NCBI GenBank assembly: GCA_029204225.1
Contig: CM055100.1
Coordinates: 3,883,089 to 3,947,088, forward strand
Origin: Diphasiastrum complanatum
Taxonomy: Eukaryota > Streptophyta > Lycopodiopsida > Lycopodiales > Lycopodiaceae
Reading direction: 5' to 3'
Length of the DNA stretch: 64,000 nucleotides
The notes under the pieces were generated by a model. It saw only the letters and a list, made by a program, of their open reading frames with translations. It was not told the origin of the DNA and made no database searches. The translations under genes were made by a program, and so were the position numbers. Shown here in pieces: positions 35,041-46,800 of this stretch. Each line of letters starts with the position of its first letter. Positions within the stretch are counted from its first letter, which is position 1.

Positions 35041-35859
35041 GGGAGAACTGAGGATATTCTCTTGTCCTCGGGTACGTTATGTAGGTTGAAGTAGCTAGAT
35101 CAATGATGAATCCAATCTTCCAACTACTTTGGGCTTTATGTGTTTACAATCAACCGTGAACATTTTAGGTTGATAGCCTATGTGATTGGACATCATTGTT
35201 TGAAATTGGTCAAAAGGGTACTATAATTGTTGGTCTCATTTTTTATTACTTCCATGGATTTCAATTATAGCTTTCCCAATCTGTTGTAACAACATATCAC
35301 TGCCACACGATATTTGGGATTGTGGATTAGGAGGATTTATAGGTGATAAGGGTTTAGCAACCGAATCATCCATCACTGTATCGTTTTCTGCCATTTTTAC
35401 CTGTCAGGAGGCTCTGAAACATCTCTAATGTGCTGTTAGAAATCTGAAACTCTCCCCTACCCCAACTGGATAACAACTACTTAGCTTTTCCACAAGTTGA
35501 GAAGAACCACAAAACGTCCTCCTGTAGCAAGAAAGATCTGCCAGTGTGAACATTGAACATTCAACAAACCTACATAGTACAGTGAGAGGTGGTCCTGATT
35601 CCCAAGGGCTAACTCCATCTTGAATCAAAGTATTTGCACTTGCGACTTGTGCACAGGTGACATTGCTGCCACATTGCATTCAAATTTCATGCTCATTGCC
35701 CAATGCCCAATAAAGTTTGCTTTACAAATTACATTTCATGATGGTTGAAACTTGAATCTTGACTCTTGGTTCTTGACTCTTAAGTTACTATAGGTATGCC
35801 CCATAAGACAACTAGTGTTGTGGAATTTCTAACTCACATGCAATAGATTAGCAAAGGAA

Positions 35860-36240
35860 AATGTGAGAGCACTGATGGATTGGGCAAAGACTCATGCTAA
35901 TTTGGATCGTGCACCAAGAGAGTCCGAGGAAATAGACATGGTGTTTTCTCAGGACTCCAAAGGACTCGAAAACCCTTAAAACAAGGAAGTGTTATAAGTT
36001 GTCAACTAGATACTATGAACCGTGGAAAATTATTAAAAAGATAATTAACGTTGCTTATGAATTGGATTTGCCTGTTGGTTGTAAGGTTCATCCCATTTTT
36101 TATGTTTCAAGTTTTACATGATAGTGATAACTTGTTGGCTGATGGACTCGTTTTGTTTCAAAAGCATGGGAAGGTGATGCATGGACCAATGAGCGTATTG
36201 CACTAGAGGCAGAGGCGATTGCGGAATCGTTTGCTCCGTA
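35860..36240 (+). pseudogene. Ty3/gypsy integrase C-terminal scrap
   Basis: The plus strand reads, in broken frames, LAKENVRALMDWAK, then LSTRYYEPWKIIKKI, VAYELDLPVGCKVHPIFYVS, matching the GPY/F-type segment downstream of gypsy integrases. There are several frameshifts. Confidence 0.5.
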
Positions 36241-36256
36241 ATTACTTGGTTGCATG

Positions 36257-37184
36257 TGTTGGAAAGAGGTGATAGCAATAACGACAAGTCGAAGGCAGTA
36301 AACGACTTATCGAGCACAGCGGAATGGAGCTTGCTTTCCTAATGCATGACTACGCCTATCAATATTGAACACAACATAATGACAGAAACACGTTCAATCT
36401 TATAGTAACTAACTTTGAAATCGTCAGTACTACAGTGATTACGTAGCCAAACAATAAAGAATTGAATTATCAGACAAAAGCAATATGAGATTTATCAGCT
36501 ACAAAACAATCACAGAGATGCATACATTATGATATAATATTGAACGCAATAAAGGATATATTGATTCAACATGAAACATATGATGATGAGCACAAGACAA
36601 TTGCGGATAGAAACCGCGTACTCTAAGCTATCTCTGAGTAACTGAAACTCTATCTGAATTATACTTCCACTGATAAGCAGTAAGCGCTAAGAGCAAAACT
36701 CTAAATGAACTCTAAAGAACTGAGCTAGAATGAGAAGTGTTCAAGCTTGAAAGCTTGAGAGAAAGCTTGAGAGAGCTGCTACAATACTCTATGAATACTT
36801 TGAAAAGCATTAGAAATAATAGAAGTATGATCAGCTATTTATACTAAGCAAAATGTGGCTCGTCCAGTAGGACAGCTAATTAGGTCGTAGATATTAATGG
36901 CCAGTTGGCCATTATGAGCTGGCATCCATCCAGTTAGTACTTCTTGGAAATTTACTTGCTAAACGGTTAGGGCAAGTCTATAGCTTTAATTCAAGTGGAA
37001 CAATGAACTGTCTTTCACCCGATAAGATTCGTCGGATGATGTCCGATATGTCGGAGCCACCTGTGAGCGATTCTCGAGTATTTCTGCAGACTGTGTAGAA
37101 ACATGCATAAAACTGCAGAACTGGATAATAAGTGGATGAAGATTAAAAGATCGATTAGTCGATAATCGGGAGGATAATCCAACA
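36257..37184 (-). mobile_element. 3' LTR of copia element H
   Basis: 928 bp bounded by TGTTGGA..TCCAACA. On the minus strand it follows a classic copia polypurine tract (AAGGGGGAG) ending at 37185, so it is the 3' LTR. A minus-strand TATAAATAG box lies near 36.84 kb. The 5' LTR partner is not in the window. Confidence 0.7.
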
Positions 37185-40100
37185 CTCCCCCTTAATCTGA
37201 ATTCATGAATGCTTTGACCTTCAAACTTAGTTCTGCACAAAATTTCTTGTGTGCATCCGAGCTTAATGCTTTAGTAAAAACATCCGCTTTCATATCTTGC
37301 GTTCAACAGTACTGCAAGTCAACCTCTTTGTCGAGAACTTTGCTTCTAACATAGTGATACTTAATTTCAATGTGCTCTTCTAGAATGAAATCTAGGGTTG
37401 GCTGATAAAGTAATGGCACTTTGATTATCACAAAATAGAATTGTCGGAGCATATCGATTCAGATTGATATCCGAAAGTAAGTTTCTCAACCATATTGCTT
37501 CCTTTGTAGCTTGAGAGGCTACGATATACTCTGATTCAATGGAAGATAGAGCTATCGAAGTTTGTTTGCGACTGTTCCATGAAATAGGACCATTGTTGAG
37601 GAAGAATGTAAATCTGGAAGTGGATTTACGAGTGTCTACATCTCCTGCCCAACTTGCATCTTAAAAACCACTGAGAAAATTGAGTTTGTCGTTGTCTACT
37701 CCTCCATAACAAATGCAAAAGTCCATAGTAGCTCGAAGATATCTCATGACTCTGATAAGAGCCTTCCAATGTGTTATACCAGGATTGGTCATATACCGAC
37801 TCAAGGAACTGACTGCAAAAGCTATGTCTGGTCTAGTATAGATCATCACGTACGTAAGAGATCCTATTATTGAATGATAAGGATACTCACGCATCTGCTC
37901 CTTCTCTTTGATTGTTCGGGGACACTAGTCCTTCGACATCTTGAGTCCTGGATCCATTGGTGAGAGAGCTAACCTGCAATTCATCAGATTATATCTATTT
38001 AAGACATTGTGAATGTATCTTTGCTAAGTAATATAAATCAACTTCTGCTTTCTGTCTCTTTGGATTTGAATACCTAGTCAGTAATGAGCTTCGCCCAGAT
38101 CGGTCATGTCGAATTCGGAAGATAGCATTGTCTTAGCTTCTTTTATTAGATCGATATTGTTGCTAAAAAGCAATGTGTCGTCCACATACAAAGTGATAAT
38201 TGTCTTGTCGATCTTCTGGGTGATGTTCGAAGTTGATAATCTTCATCATGTTGTAGTTGCTGAACTGCAACATCATCATCTTCGGATTCGCTATTGATAA
38301 GTAGTTCGTTGGGAGTAGACGAGCTTGGACCTTCAAAAGGAATAGTCAATTTTGGAACTAAAGAGTTCAATATGTTGGGAGAGTTCGATAGTTCGGCTAA
38401 ATGAGCTTTGCCCTTACCTTTGAGGTCGATAAACTAATCTTCGATGAAGATGACATCTCGCCTAGTGAATATCTTCGACTCGACAGGATCATACAACTTA
38501 TAAGCTTGATCTGAAGTAGTGTAGCTGATGAAAATCGATTTGATACTCTGGAAGTCGAGCTTCTTCCTGAGATCATGCAGAATTTGCGCATAAGCGATAC
38601 ATCCAAAAACTCGTAAGTTCGATAAAGAAGGTTTGGAGCCTATCCAAACTCCGTATGGTGTTTTGTCCGAGAGACCTTTAGTAGGAAATCTGTCTGAATA
38701 TGAGTTGTACTTGAAACTGCTTCAGCCCAGAAGGACATCGGAAGTGTCGCATGTGATAACATGCACTTTGCCGATTCGACTAAGGTTCTGTTCTTTCTCT
38801 CAGCAAGACTATTCGACTGAGGCGAATAGGAGGCGAATAGGAGGTAATGTTTTGTTGCTCAATGCCATTGCTAAGGCAATATTCTTTGAATTCGGTAGAG
38901 ATGTATTCTCCCCCGTTGTCAGACCTCAATGCTTTGATTCTTTTACCAGTTTGATTTTCTGCATGCTCTTTGAATTGTCGAAACTTGTTGAAAGCCTCCG
39001 ATTTTTGCTTAGTGAGATAAACAACTGTTCTTCTCGAATATTCGTCAATGAAGGTAATAAAATACTTTGCATCAAGCAACGACAAAGTTTGCATTGGACC
39101 ACATATATCTGAATGAATGGCGTCTAACAAATCTTCTGCTGCATTCCTATGACTTGATCTAAAGGGAATCCTAGTCTGCTTTCCAAGGATGTAGCTATGA
39201 CAGACAGGGAGGTCGACTTTGTTGGATGGATAGTCGAGATCAAGTGCTAGGGATTGTTTAGACATGTATGAAACAGATGTATGATTCAAGTGTCCTAATC
39301 TATGATGCCATAGTAATGCTTTATTGACAAGAACAGAGGTTTTCAAGGCTTGACTAGTATCAGAATAACAATGTGCCAATCTATATAAGAATCCATGCCT
39401 CTTGCCGAGTGCAAGGACCTTACTTGTCCTATCGATAATTCGGCATTGATTAGACTCAAACTCCACCCTATGACCTAAATCAATGATCCTAATTACAGAT
39501 TCGTAGAGAGTTTAGGTACATACAAAACATTTGATAGTACTTTGAATTGATCATGCTGGAATTTCAATCTTATAGTGCCTTCACCTTCGATAGTGTGAGT
39601 GCTATCGTCGCCAAGATAAATGTACTTCTTTGTACTGTAAGGCGTATAGGAGTGAAAATGTTCACGATGACTAGTCATATGTTGAGTAGCTCCAGAATCC
39701 AGAAATCAAGAATTATCCAATAGTACTTTTTGGTCTTTGACCATAAATGCTCCTTCGTCCATGTCGATGTCGAGAGGTGTTGTGACTGCATTCGCCTGTT
39801 GATCTGGTTGCTTACTGGCATGGCATTCTTCGCTTTGAGAACCCTGCAATCCTGGATCTCATGATTAGTGCGCTTGCAATACTTACAGAACATCTTCTTC
39901 TCCGATTGTGGATTTGATAATTGTTCTTGACTTTGAGTTGGTTTTTGATTTGATGCGGACTGCTTAGAGAGCTTTTCTGCTTTTGTCGTTTTGAGCCTTT
40001 GTTGACATATAGAGCATGAGATGATGAAGTCGACGAAGCGTCTTGACTTCTTCGATTATCTTCGTACTGCAACATAGTGATAACTCTGGTAAGAGTTAAA

Positions 40101-40744
40101 TTTGAGTGTGTCGATATGATCATCACCCAGTTCTCATATGTAGAGGGCAAGCTTGAAAGCAATGTCATGATTGCGTCTTGATCGTCTATGATTGATCCGA
40201 CAGCGGCCATCTGTTCCGTGATTCTAAAGTGAATCACCATTCAACATCTTGAGAGTGAAGAATTCTCTTCGTAGATGTAACTTAGAAGTTACGTCCCTCA
40301 CATCATATAGTGAGCTCAGGATGTCGAAGTTTGAGCTTCAGCTATGTGGCCAATCTGAGTGTCTGATATATTGAGAATAATAAGCACGAAAGCTTTACCA
40401 TCCTTCGACTTCCATTTTGGGTCGGCTGCGTCGTCTTCAGGCTTCACTTCTATACCTTCTCTCTCGGGACTCGGATCTCTCTCGGAACTGTCTCGGATAT
40501 CTCTCTCCCTCGGGCGCGGATCTGTCTCGGATCTCTCTCTCTCTCTCGAGCGCGGAAATCTAGGAACCTTCGGGCTGACCCTATCGCGAGGAGTCAGGAG
40601 GTCCGACGAGCAGGATTTTTTTTTTTTTTGAAAACGGTTCGAATAGCCAAAAAATGACTCGAACTGGACCTTTTCGAAAAGGACTTTCGAATCACGGTTC
40701 TTTCGACACAACATTGAAAAGTACATATCAAGTGTCTGGAGCAA
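37185..40744 (-). pseudogene. gag-pol: Ty1/copia element H internal region
   Basis: Minus strand, 5' to 3'. Gag is at 40.7-39.8 kb (KAFVLIILNISDTQIGHI, ... LHLRREFFTLKML, then CKYCKRTNHEIQDC knuckle). A protease-region piece is at 39678-39493. Pre-integrase LWHHRLGHLN and integrase (DAIHSDICGPM, ALRSDNGGEYI) are at 39466-38780. A linker (SPRRSTRQLSL) runs directly into an LYVDDTLLF RT motif near 38.17 kb. RNase H-side sequence follows ([26 protein letters not shown]) at 37894-37661. Most of the RT palm is deleted between linker and YVDD. Many frameshifts. The 5' end is cut by the LINE at about 40.8 kb. Confidence 0.8.
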
Positions 40745-40779
40745 ATATGAGCATGTAAAATGTCTCCGATAACAATAAA

Positions 40780-42310
40780 GAAATCATAAATGAGGACTGA
40801 AAAACACCATCAAGTAGCTATAGATGAAGGGGGTGCTGGTAAACATGTATATGCTCATAATAGAATCATAAAGCTCCATCAATCAACTCCTGTTGCCACT
40901 GAAGAAAGATGTAATGGGGACTGTAGCTGGAGGTAATGTGTGATGATGACATCGTCTAGGAGGTCATTTGCGTAGTGTGTGTCTCCTCATATCAGTGATC
41001 CTGTGAGCAACATGAATCTGGGTGATACGCCGTCTCACGTCTCTGTGTTGAGAGTCATCATCAATCTCACTATTCTTTGAATCTGGACCATGCCGTGATC
41101 TCCTACGAGAAAAGGAAGTGATTTGGAGCTGTGTGTCAAGGTGACTAGACTGAGCTGGCTGATGTAGATCATGTTGTAGAAGTAACATCTCTCTGATTGT
41201 AAGTGCCACACAACGTGGATCCTCATATGCTATGGTCGATCGTAGAGTGATGGGTGCATCTTGAAAAAAAACAATGATATCTCCCTCTGATCTCATAGTA
41301 TGCTGGACATCTAAATAAGAAGTGCTCGTTGGACTCTACCTCGGATAATGAGCACATCGGGCAAATCTGTTCCTCCTGTGGTGTACTCTGAAAGCACCCA
41401 GTCTCAATGATAAGTTGATGTAATGAGACTCTGAACTGACCCAATATGTCTGACGTGGAATGGACGACTTAGCCCGTATTATATGTGATAGCATAAGGAT
41501 CTGCACACGCGCGAGATACTGGCCCAATCAGATGAGGAGAGACCTGTACACCATGCCTCTGCTGCGTATAATATGGTAGGGGTAACAAGAGTATCCAAAA
41601 GCCGACACTTACTCGAGGCATCTCGAATAAATCTCCGAAAACAGAACGTCTCTAGCTGTACAAGGCAAGCATGTCCCTTCCCAACTCTAGCTGTAGTAGC
41701 CTATCTCATAGCAAATATGGGACCAGTGAAAAGGACACCTAACTAAGTGTAGGATGATACGACCTCCAGTGGCTGTCCGTCAAAGATAAGCTCATGTCGC
41801 TGCATGAAAGCCCTGGATGTATTGAAGACCATAACCTTGGTCTTCGCAATATTAACCTTCAAAGCCCATGTGGTACAAAAAGCATGAAGACTGTCTAACT
41901 GTCTCTGTAAGCCCTCTCTAGTCGGAGAAACTAGAGCCACATCATCTACATAAAGAAGTATAGCAATTAGAATGTCACCTAGCCTGCAACCTGTATCACC
42001 ACACTGCTCAATGACTCTCTCAAGCTCATCAATATACAATCCAAACAGTGTGGGGGAGAGGGAGCAGCCCTGCTTCACCCCAATGGTGCTCCATATCTGG
42101 CCTGAGATGCCAATATCAATCCGAAAGCAACCTAGGACTCGCTCATAAAGTGCCATCACTGCCAAGACGGTATCAATAGAGAAGCCAAGGTCTCGTAGTC
42201 TCTAGATGAGAAGGGAACGTGGGACAGAGTCGAAGGCCTTCCTGAAGTCTACAAAACAACAATAAACCCTTTGTCTCCGATGTCTAGCCTCCAGTGGTCT
42301 GTAGTGGAGT
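40780..42310 (-). mobile_element. LINE (non-LTR) RT and 3' part, copy 2
   Basis: Minus strand. CFVDFRKAFDSV lies near 42.25 kb. From 42165 the RT domain reads GVKQGCSLSPTLFGLYIDEL, LLYVDDVALVSP (catalytic YVDD) and KTKVMVFNTSRAFMQRHE. A Cys/His cluster (CPMCSLSEVESNEHFLFRC) follows at 41444-41223, then the Arg-rich tail at 41296-40964. It is the same family as 19.6-21.0 kb. LINEs retrotranspose by nicking target DNA and priming cDNA there. The ORF is broken by stops and frame changes, and the endonuclease end is absent. Confidence 0.8.
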
Positions 42311-42399
42311 AGTAAGCTCGGAAGCCTGCCTGACCCATAGCATACAATCTCCTAATCTTTGCCTCAGAACTAATCGATGACTAAAGAATAGTGCCCCCC

Positions 42400-42530
42400 T
42401 TTCCCAAGTGTCATCATCTTCAAAGCATCCTCTCCATCCAACCAAGCACTCTGTGATAATACAATTTCTCAACCATATCTCATGAGTATCTAGCACTTTT
42501 TCGAGTTCTCTACAAAAGGGAAGGATCATG
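42400..42530 (-). pseudogene. Chromodomain fragment of a gypsy element
   Basis: The minus strand reads EKVLDTHEIWLRNCIITECL then VGWRGCFEDDDTWE, the C-terminal chromodomain pattern of plant chromoviruses. The rest of the element on this strand is missing. Confidence 0.6.
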
Positions 42531-42544
42531 ATGTCACATGAGTA

Positions 42545-43480
42545 GTAGTTGATGGAGTAACCAAAATGGCTCAATTTATTCCAACAAAGACTATCGTCAA
42601 GGTTTTGAAGCTTGTTGGGCTCTTCGTTGGAAAGTTAATCAAGTAACTTTCAAGTTGTATGATCTGTCAAACAATCTTGTTGGCGATCATGGTTCCAAAT
42701 TCACTAATAAGTTTTGGCAATCACTCTTTTAAGACTGGAAACTACTATTAGTGTACATCTAGAATTGGGCGGGCGGAAAAACGTACCAATCAATGGAAGT
42801 TATGCTTCGGTCAAGCTTGAGGCGTATTTTGTAGTCAATCCTTAGCTCCAATAGTTGACTTCTTGAAAGCCTTAAATCCTCTACCCACCCTCCATTTCCC
42901 ACACTCAATACCTAGTTCTAGCCCAAGAGATAATCCCTTGGAAAGATAGATGTATGATGAGAAAGAATGCTTACACATTTTAGATGCAAACTCTTGTTCA
43001 AGTCATTCACGAAACTCCTCGATTGAATATTCCAAGCTATGATGGTTCCATAGATTCAATCCAATTTTTATAGATCCATGCGGAGATGTGTCAGACCTAT
43101 GGCAAGAGTAATCCAAAAGGAAAACTTTTCCTATTCAGTATGGCACTAACCAACTTCTCTAGGGAATGGCTTTACAACCTTGAACATCGTGAGGACATTG
43201 AGTGGGAGACTAGCAGAAGTAGTTTTGATAAAGTAATATAAGCCCTAACTTCTTGCAGCTTATTACAATCAAGATGAGAAAAGAGGAGTGGGCACATCAA
43301 AGAGCTTCAAACCGAATGTGGTCAAGAGGTGGTCTATGATCATCATGTCTTGATGTGGTGTGTGGTTGGGCTACCGAAGAGGATACACCACCAAATAAAA
43401 TGCCAGAAATTCAGCAAAGCCATGGAAGATGTTAGCAGTGAGGAGGACAAGGAATTTGATGATGAATTGGATGTTTAGAG
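42545..43480 (+). pseudogene. Gypsy integrase and gag scraps
   Basis: The plus strand carries integrase pieces (VTKMAQFIPTKTIVK, SKFTNKFWQSLF) around 42.55-42.73 kb. Gag-like pieces follow at 43.1-43.4 kb (MALTNFSREWLYNLEHRED, WETSRSSFDKVI). Stops are frequent. The gag after integrase is the wrong order for one element, so at least two fragments are joined. Confidence 0.5.
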
Positions 43481-44288
43481 CCTTATCAAATACATGATTC
43501 ATGGACCAATTTAGAAGCAAAAGGGATCATGCTTCTTCATCAAGCTCCACAAAGATCGCCACCCAACTCATTTTGAAGTATCTTAAACAGTGCAAAAGCA
43601 GCATTAAGCTCAGATCAAGAAGATGGCATCAAATTCGATACAAAAATGAGCCTAAAGCTCAAATCTTGTCACCATGGTACTTGAGTCAGAGTTGATCTAT
43701 ATCCAAACCCAAGCACAAAAATGTCAAGAATAGCAACTTTGCAGACATATCATTAGCATACAATCTTTTCCATCAACAAAACCAGGTAAATAGTCCAACC
43801 CAGTGTCGGAAAAGGGGCGCATATAGCACATGAAATGCTAGATTGAAGAGGCTTAGAGTAAAAGAGAAAACTCTAGTTCTGGACAGGAATTCAACGAGTG
43901 GTTATATAACATACCAACCAATGCACCAGCCAATCAACCATCCAACAAGCCTATAGCACCCTATCAGACTCTATATTTAATCTAGATGAGAGACCCTTTG
44001 CAATAACTGTCTATTTGGTCCTCCTATCTAAGATTGTGCCAATAGCTTTACATGGCAATGGTATAGGATGAAAACCGGTACCTCCTGTGGTATTTGAGTA
44101 CAAAACTGATCCTTGGTGAGTTAGACCCTTCTTCACGTTTTCCATATATTTTATGATTAAGCCTTGAGTTTGATTGTTACACATACAAGTTACAAAGCCA
44201 AGTCTGTAGTTTACTCTACATGTACACTTTAGCACACACACGTGAACACAAGCGCACACATTTATAAACACAGGAGGCTTTAACTAAC

Positions 44289-44740
44289 CTACTTGCATCG
44301 GCAACAAAGGAAATGCCAGAGACAGTGCGATTGAGAAGTACGGCAATGATGGAAGAGCCTCCCAAAAACAAAGGGACATTCCTGATCAACTGATCATTCT
44401 GCGGTATCCATATGTCCAAAGCTTCAGAGAACTTGTTCGCCACTTTTCTCTCAATTTTTATCTGCTAACATTTACATAAGGCTTAGAAGCTAAAAGGAGA
44501 GTAAACTTTTTCTTCATGCAAAGAATACCAAACCTTTACTCCATCAACCCCCTGACCAAAATTGATAATTACTCTAAAGTTAAAAGAAGAGAGAACATTA
44601 GCAGAGTTAAGTGCAAACACCTCTTGACTGAGTCTGGAAGAACAGCAATAAGCAAGCGCATTCGTTCTAACAAAGGTAGAAGAGCAACAACTAGCTGCGT
44701 TCAAAACTTGGATCGGAAAATTGCACGGGCAAGCCATCAT
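44289..44740 (-). CDS. CCB4/CCB2-like gene fragment (cytochrome c cofactor assembly), two exons
   Basis: Minus strand. The exon 44461-44289 has acceptor TTAGCAG and donor GTTAGT. It encodes ANKFSEALDIWIPQNDQL then VPLFLGGSSIIAVLLNRTVS and SFVADAS. The NRTVSGI..VADAS pattern at the end of a hydrophobic segment is, from memory, characteristic of plant CCB2/CCB4, thylakoid membrane proteins that attach heme to cytochrome b6. Upstream, 44740-44534 may be a first exon: MMACPCNFPIQ... is Ser/Cys-rich with few acids, like a chloroplast transit peptide, and its donor AAG|GTTTGG joins in phase. The expected next exon (SSSQSRAD-like) was not found to the left, so the gene may be truncated or have a very long intron. 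Confidence 0.5.
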
Positions 44741-46220
44741 CAACCAGCCTTGCGACGAGATTGTGTCCATGCACACCATATGTTTTTCCTTTCTCCTATA
44801 ATAATTACAAGTGTCTCCAACCTTTGTCACTTTTAGGAAGCACTTGAAGTGGAACCAGATGCCAAGAGACACTGCATCACCCTTAAAAAGCCAACTTGCA
44901 TTGTAAATAAGAAATTAAATAATGACTTTTTGCTTTTAACCATGATTAGAGCCCTAAACAAACAAGACGCAAGCCTTCCTTTCACGTTCTTTCCAAGATT
45001 AGAATGTAAATGTATGCAACTCTTCAAAGGAAAAACAAAGTTAGAAATCAGACATTTGGACTATCGTATTTGCGTTAAACTAGGACAAAACATCAAAAAT
45101 ATCTTCTGTAATATTTTAAAACATAAAATGAAAACATGAAAAGTATTGCACATTTACACAACTCACTGTGACTAGCCTGATGCTAGCTCTTTTACAGAAG
45201 CTTTCCCCAAAACGCTATAGCCTGTCATTAGGAATCATATTCGCATATGCTGTCTATGAACTCATTTTGCAGAGTCTATCCTGTTTCTAAAGAAAAGGGT
45301 CATGCTCACTTCCATGTGATATCATAATTTAAATATACAGTTTGATAGCCATTCTATAAATCTCGGAATATGATAACACTAAGGAATGTGAGACATGTGA
45401 ACATCTTATATAAATTGTCGTAGCATCCCTTTCAACTTGGTTTTTGTTTCTTGAATGATAATCTTTCCTTTAAATTTGCGGTTGCATTTTCTTTGTTCCT
45501 TGCGGCAACTTTTGATTTCGACAAGTTCATGCTTGTTTCTACACTGACATTTAAGGATAATTCCACACGCATAAGTAATCAAAGATTGGCTATTCTGCAG
45601 CAGTGACTTGTTATCAGCAAGCATACAACGTTTGATGAGTAGTTTCTAGAGCAGCCCACCGTGGTAAAACTGTAAACTGGTCTCCTACAGGTTGTAGACA
45701 CATTCGACTGCTCTACCTGAATCAGATAATAACATATCATAACTAATGAAATTTCAGATTTGAATGAAAAAAGTACACATGAATTCTAATCCAACTTTCA
45801 AAAGCTCTTGCAATTTATGCATTGAAGACAGAAAATTACCTCTTTACTATGAAAAACTGTTCACAAAAGTTCCAGAGTGGCAAAAAGAAGATGCATTGAG
45901 TGGGAGGTGAATGGAACAACAAAAACGACCCACAAAGAAAAACAAGTGCAAGAAATGATGAAGAAACAAGAGAGAAATCTCTAAAAAACGTTCACCTTCA
46001 AAGAGGCTGAGAAAACTCCAAGCTCTGCATACATACACTGCTGTTGCCATGGAAAATAGGAAAGGAATGCACCGAAGAAAGCTCAAGGAGAAAGGAGAAG
46101 GCAAAATGGAGGAGAGAGATTAGAATGTTGCAATACAAGAACAAGAAAAAGGTTCTAACAAGATCCTTATGATATACCATGAAGGCATTGTCACAATTTT
46201 TTCCAATAGTAAATGTGGAT
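44741..46220. other. No recognisable gene
   Basis: AT-rich. Short open frames only on both strands, no motifs. It could include 5' regulatory DNA of the CCB-like gene. Confidence 0.4.
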
Positions 46221-46800
46221 CTAAGATTGGATGCAAGGATATTTATTAGCTACTTTCAATTCCTTACATGTCTTAGAAGGCATAATGGTTAGGGACTCAT
46301 TGGGACCAGGCGACTTTTCTTTCTTCCCACTCTGGGTCAAATTTCGTCTTTGCATGTCATCCTCATGCTGATCATGATCCTGGATATGAAAGATGAGTAA
46401 TCCTCTGAATGTTTTGAATTTGTTGCAATCAGGTGCGCACCAGATGGGATTTGTTGCAACCATGTAATGCTTCTTGGTTTCCAAGGGGAGGCTCGAACCT
46501 GGGACCAAAGAAACTTTGGATGCCAAGCTAACCAGTTGAGCCAACCCCGTTGGGTGCAACCATGTAATGATGATGCCCACAACTGAAAGGCATTGATGGC
46601 AGGCTGCTAACCCGGGGAAGCTGAGTGAGCTTAGAGAACATATTGTTGGGAAGATCGACCCAGCAGATGGGATCACGGGATCGTGGGTTACTCAGGATCA
46701 CAACAGAAGGTGAGGGAGCACCCAGGAACCCGTTCTTGACATCAAGAACGGGGCCGGGTGAAGCTCGTGTGAATTGGCCCTTAGCATTTCCTTTTCTTAC
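46221..46800 (-). pseudogene. Unrecognised plant gene, last exon, split by a SINE
   Basis: Minus strand. The acceptor CTTTCAG ends at 46801 and the frame opens as VRKGNAKGQFTRASPGPV, GFLGAPSPSVVILSNP and CWVDLPNNMFSKLTQLPRV, then CGHHHYMVA. There it meets the insertion at 46470-46554. Beyond the insertion the frame resumes as TNPIWCAPDCNKFKTFRGLL and runs to a stop at 46221-46223. Removing the insertion and one target copy leaves a continuous frame across the junction, which shows this was coding DNA when the insertion occurred. With the insertion the original frame shifts. I do not recognise the protein. Exons further upstream are not identified. Confidence 0.6.
46470..46554 (-). mobile_element. 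85 bp tRNA-derived SINE with 15 bp target duplication
   Basis: Minus strand begins GGGGTTGGCTCAACTGG. This fits the RNA polymerase III A box (TGGCTCAACTGG), and a B box GGTTCGAGCCT follows about 35 bases later. The insert is flanked by perfect 15 bp direct repeats TGCAACCATGTAATG at 46455-46469 and 46555-46569. The 3' part (CCTTGGAAACCAAGAAG) does not complete an acceptor stem, so this is a SINE head or tRNA-like retrosequence, not a tRNA gene. SINEs are transcribed by Pol III and copied by LINE machinery; LINE relics occur in this window. Confidence 0.75.

Noticed and set aside
46470-46554. A functional tRNA gene
   Set aside because: A and B boxes are present, but the 3' part does not pair to complete an acceptor stem, and the sequence is flanked by target duplications, so it is a retroposed element.
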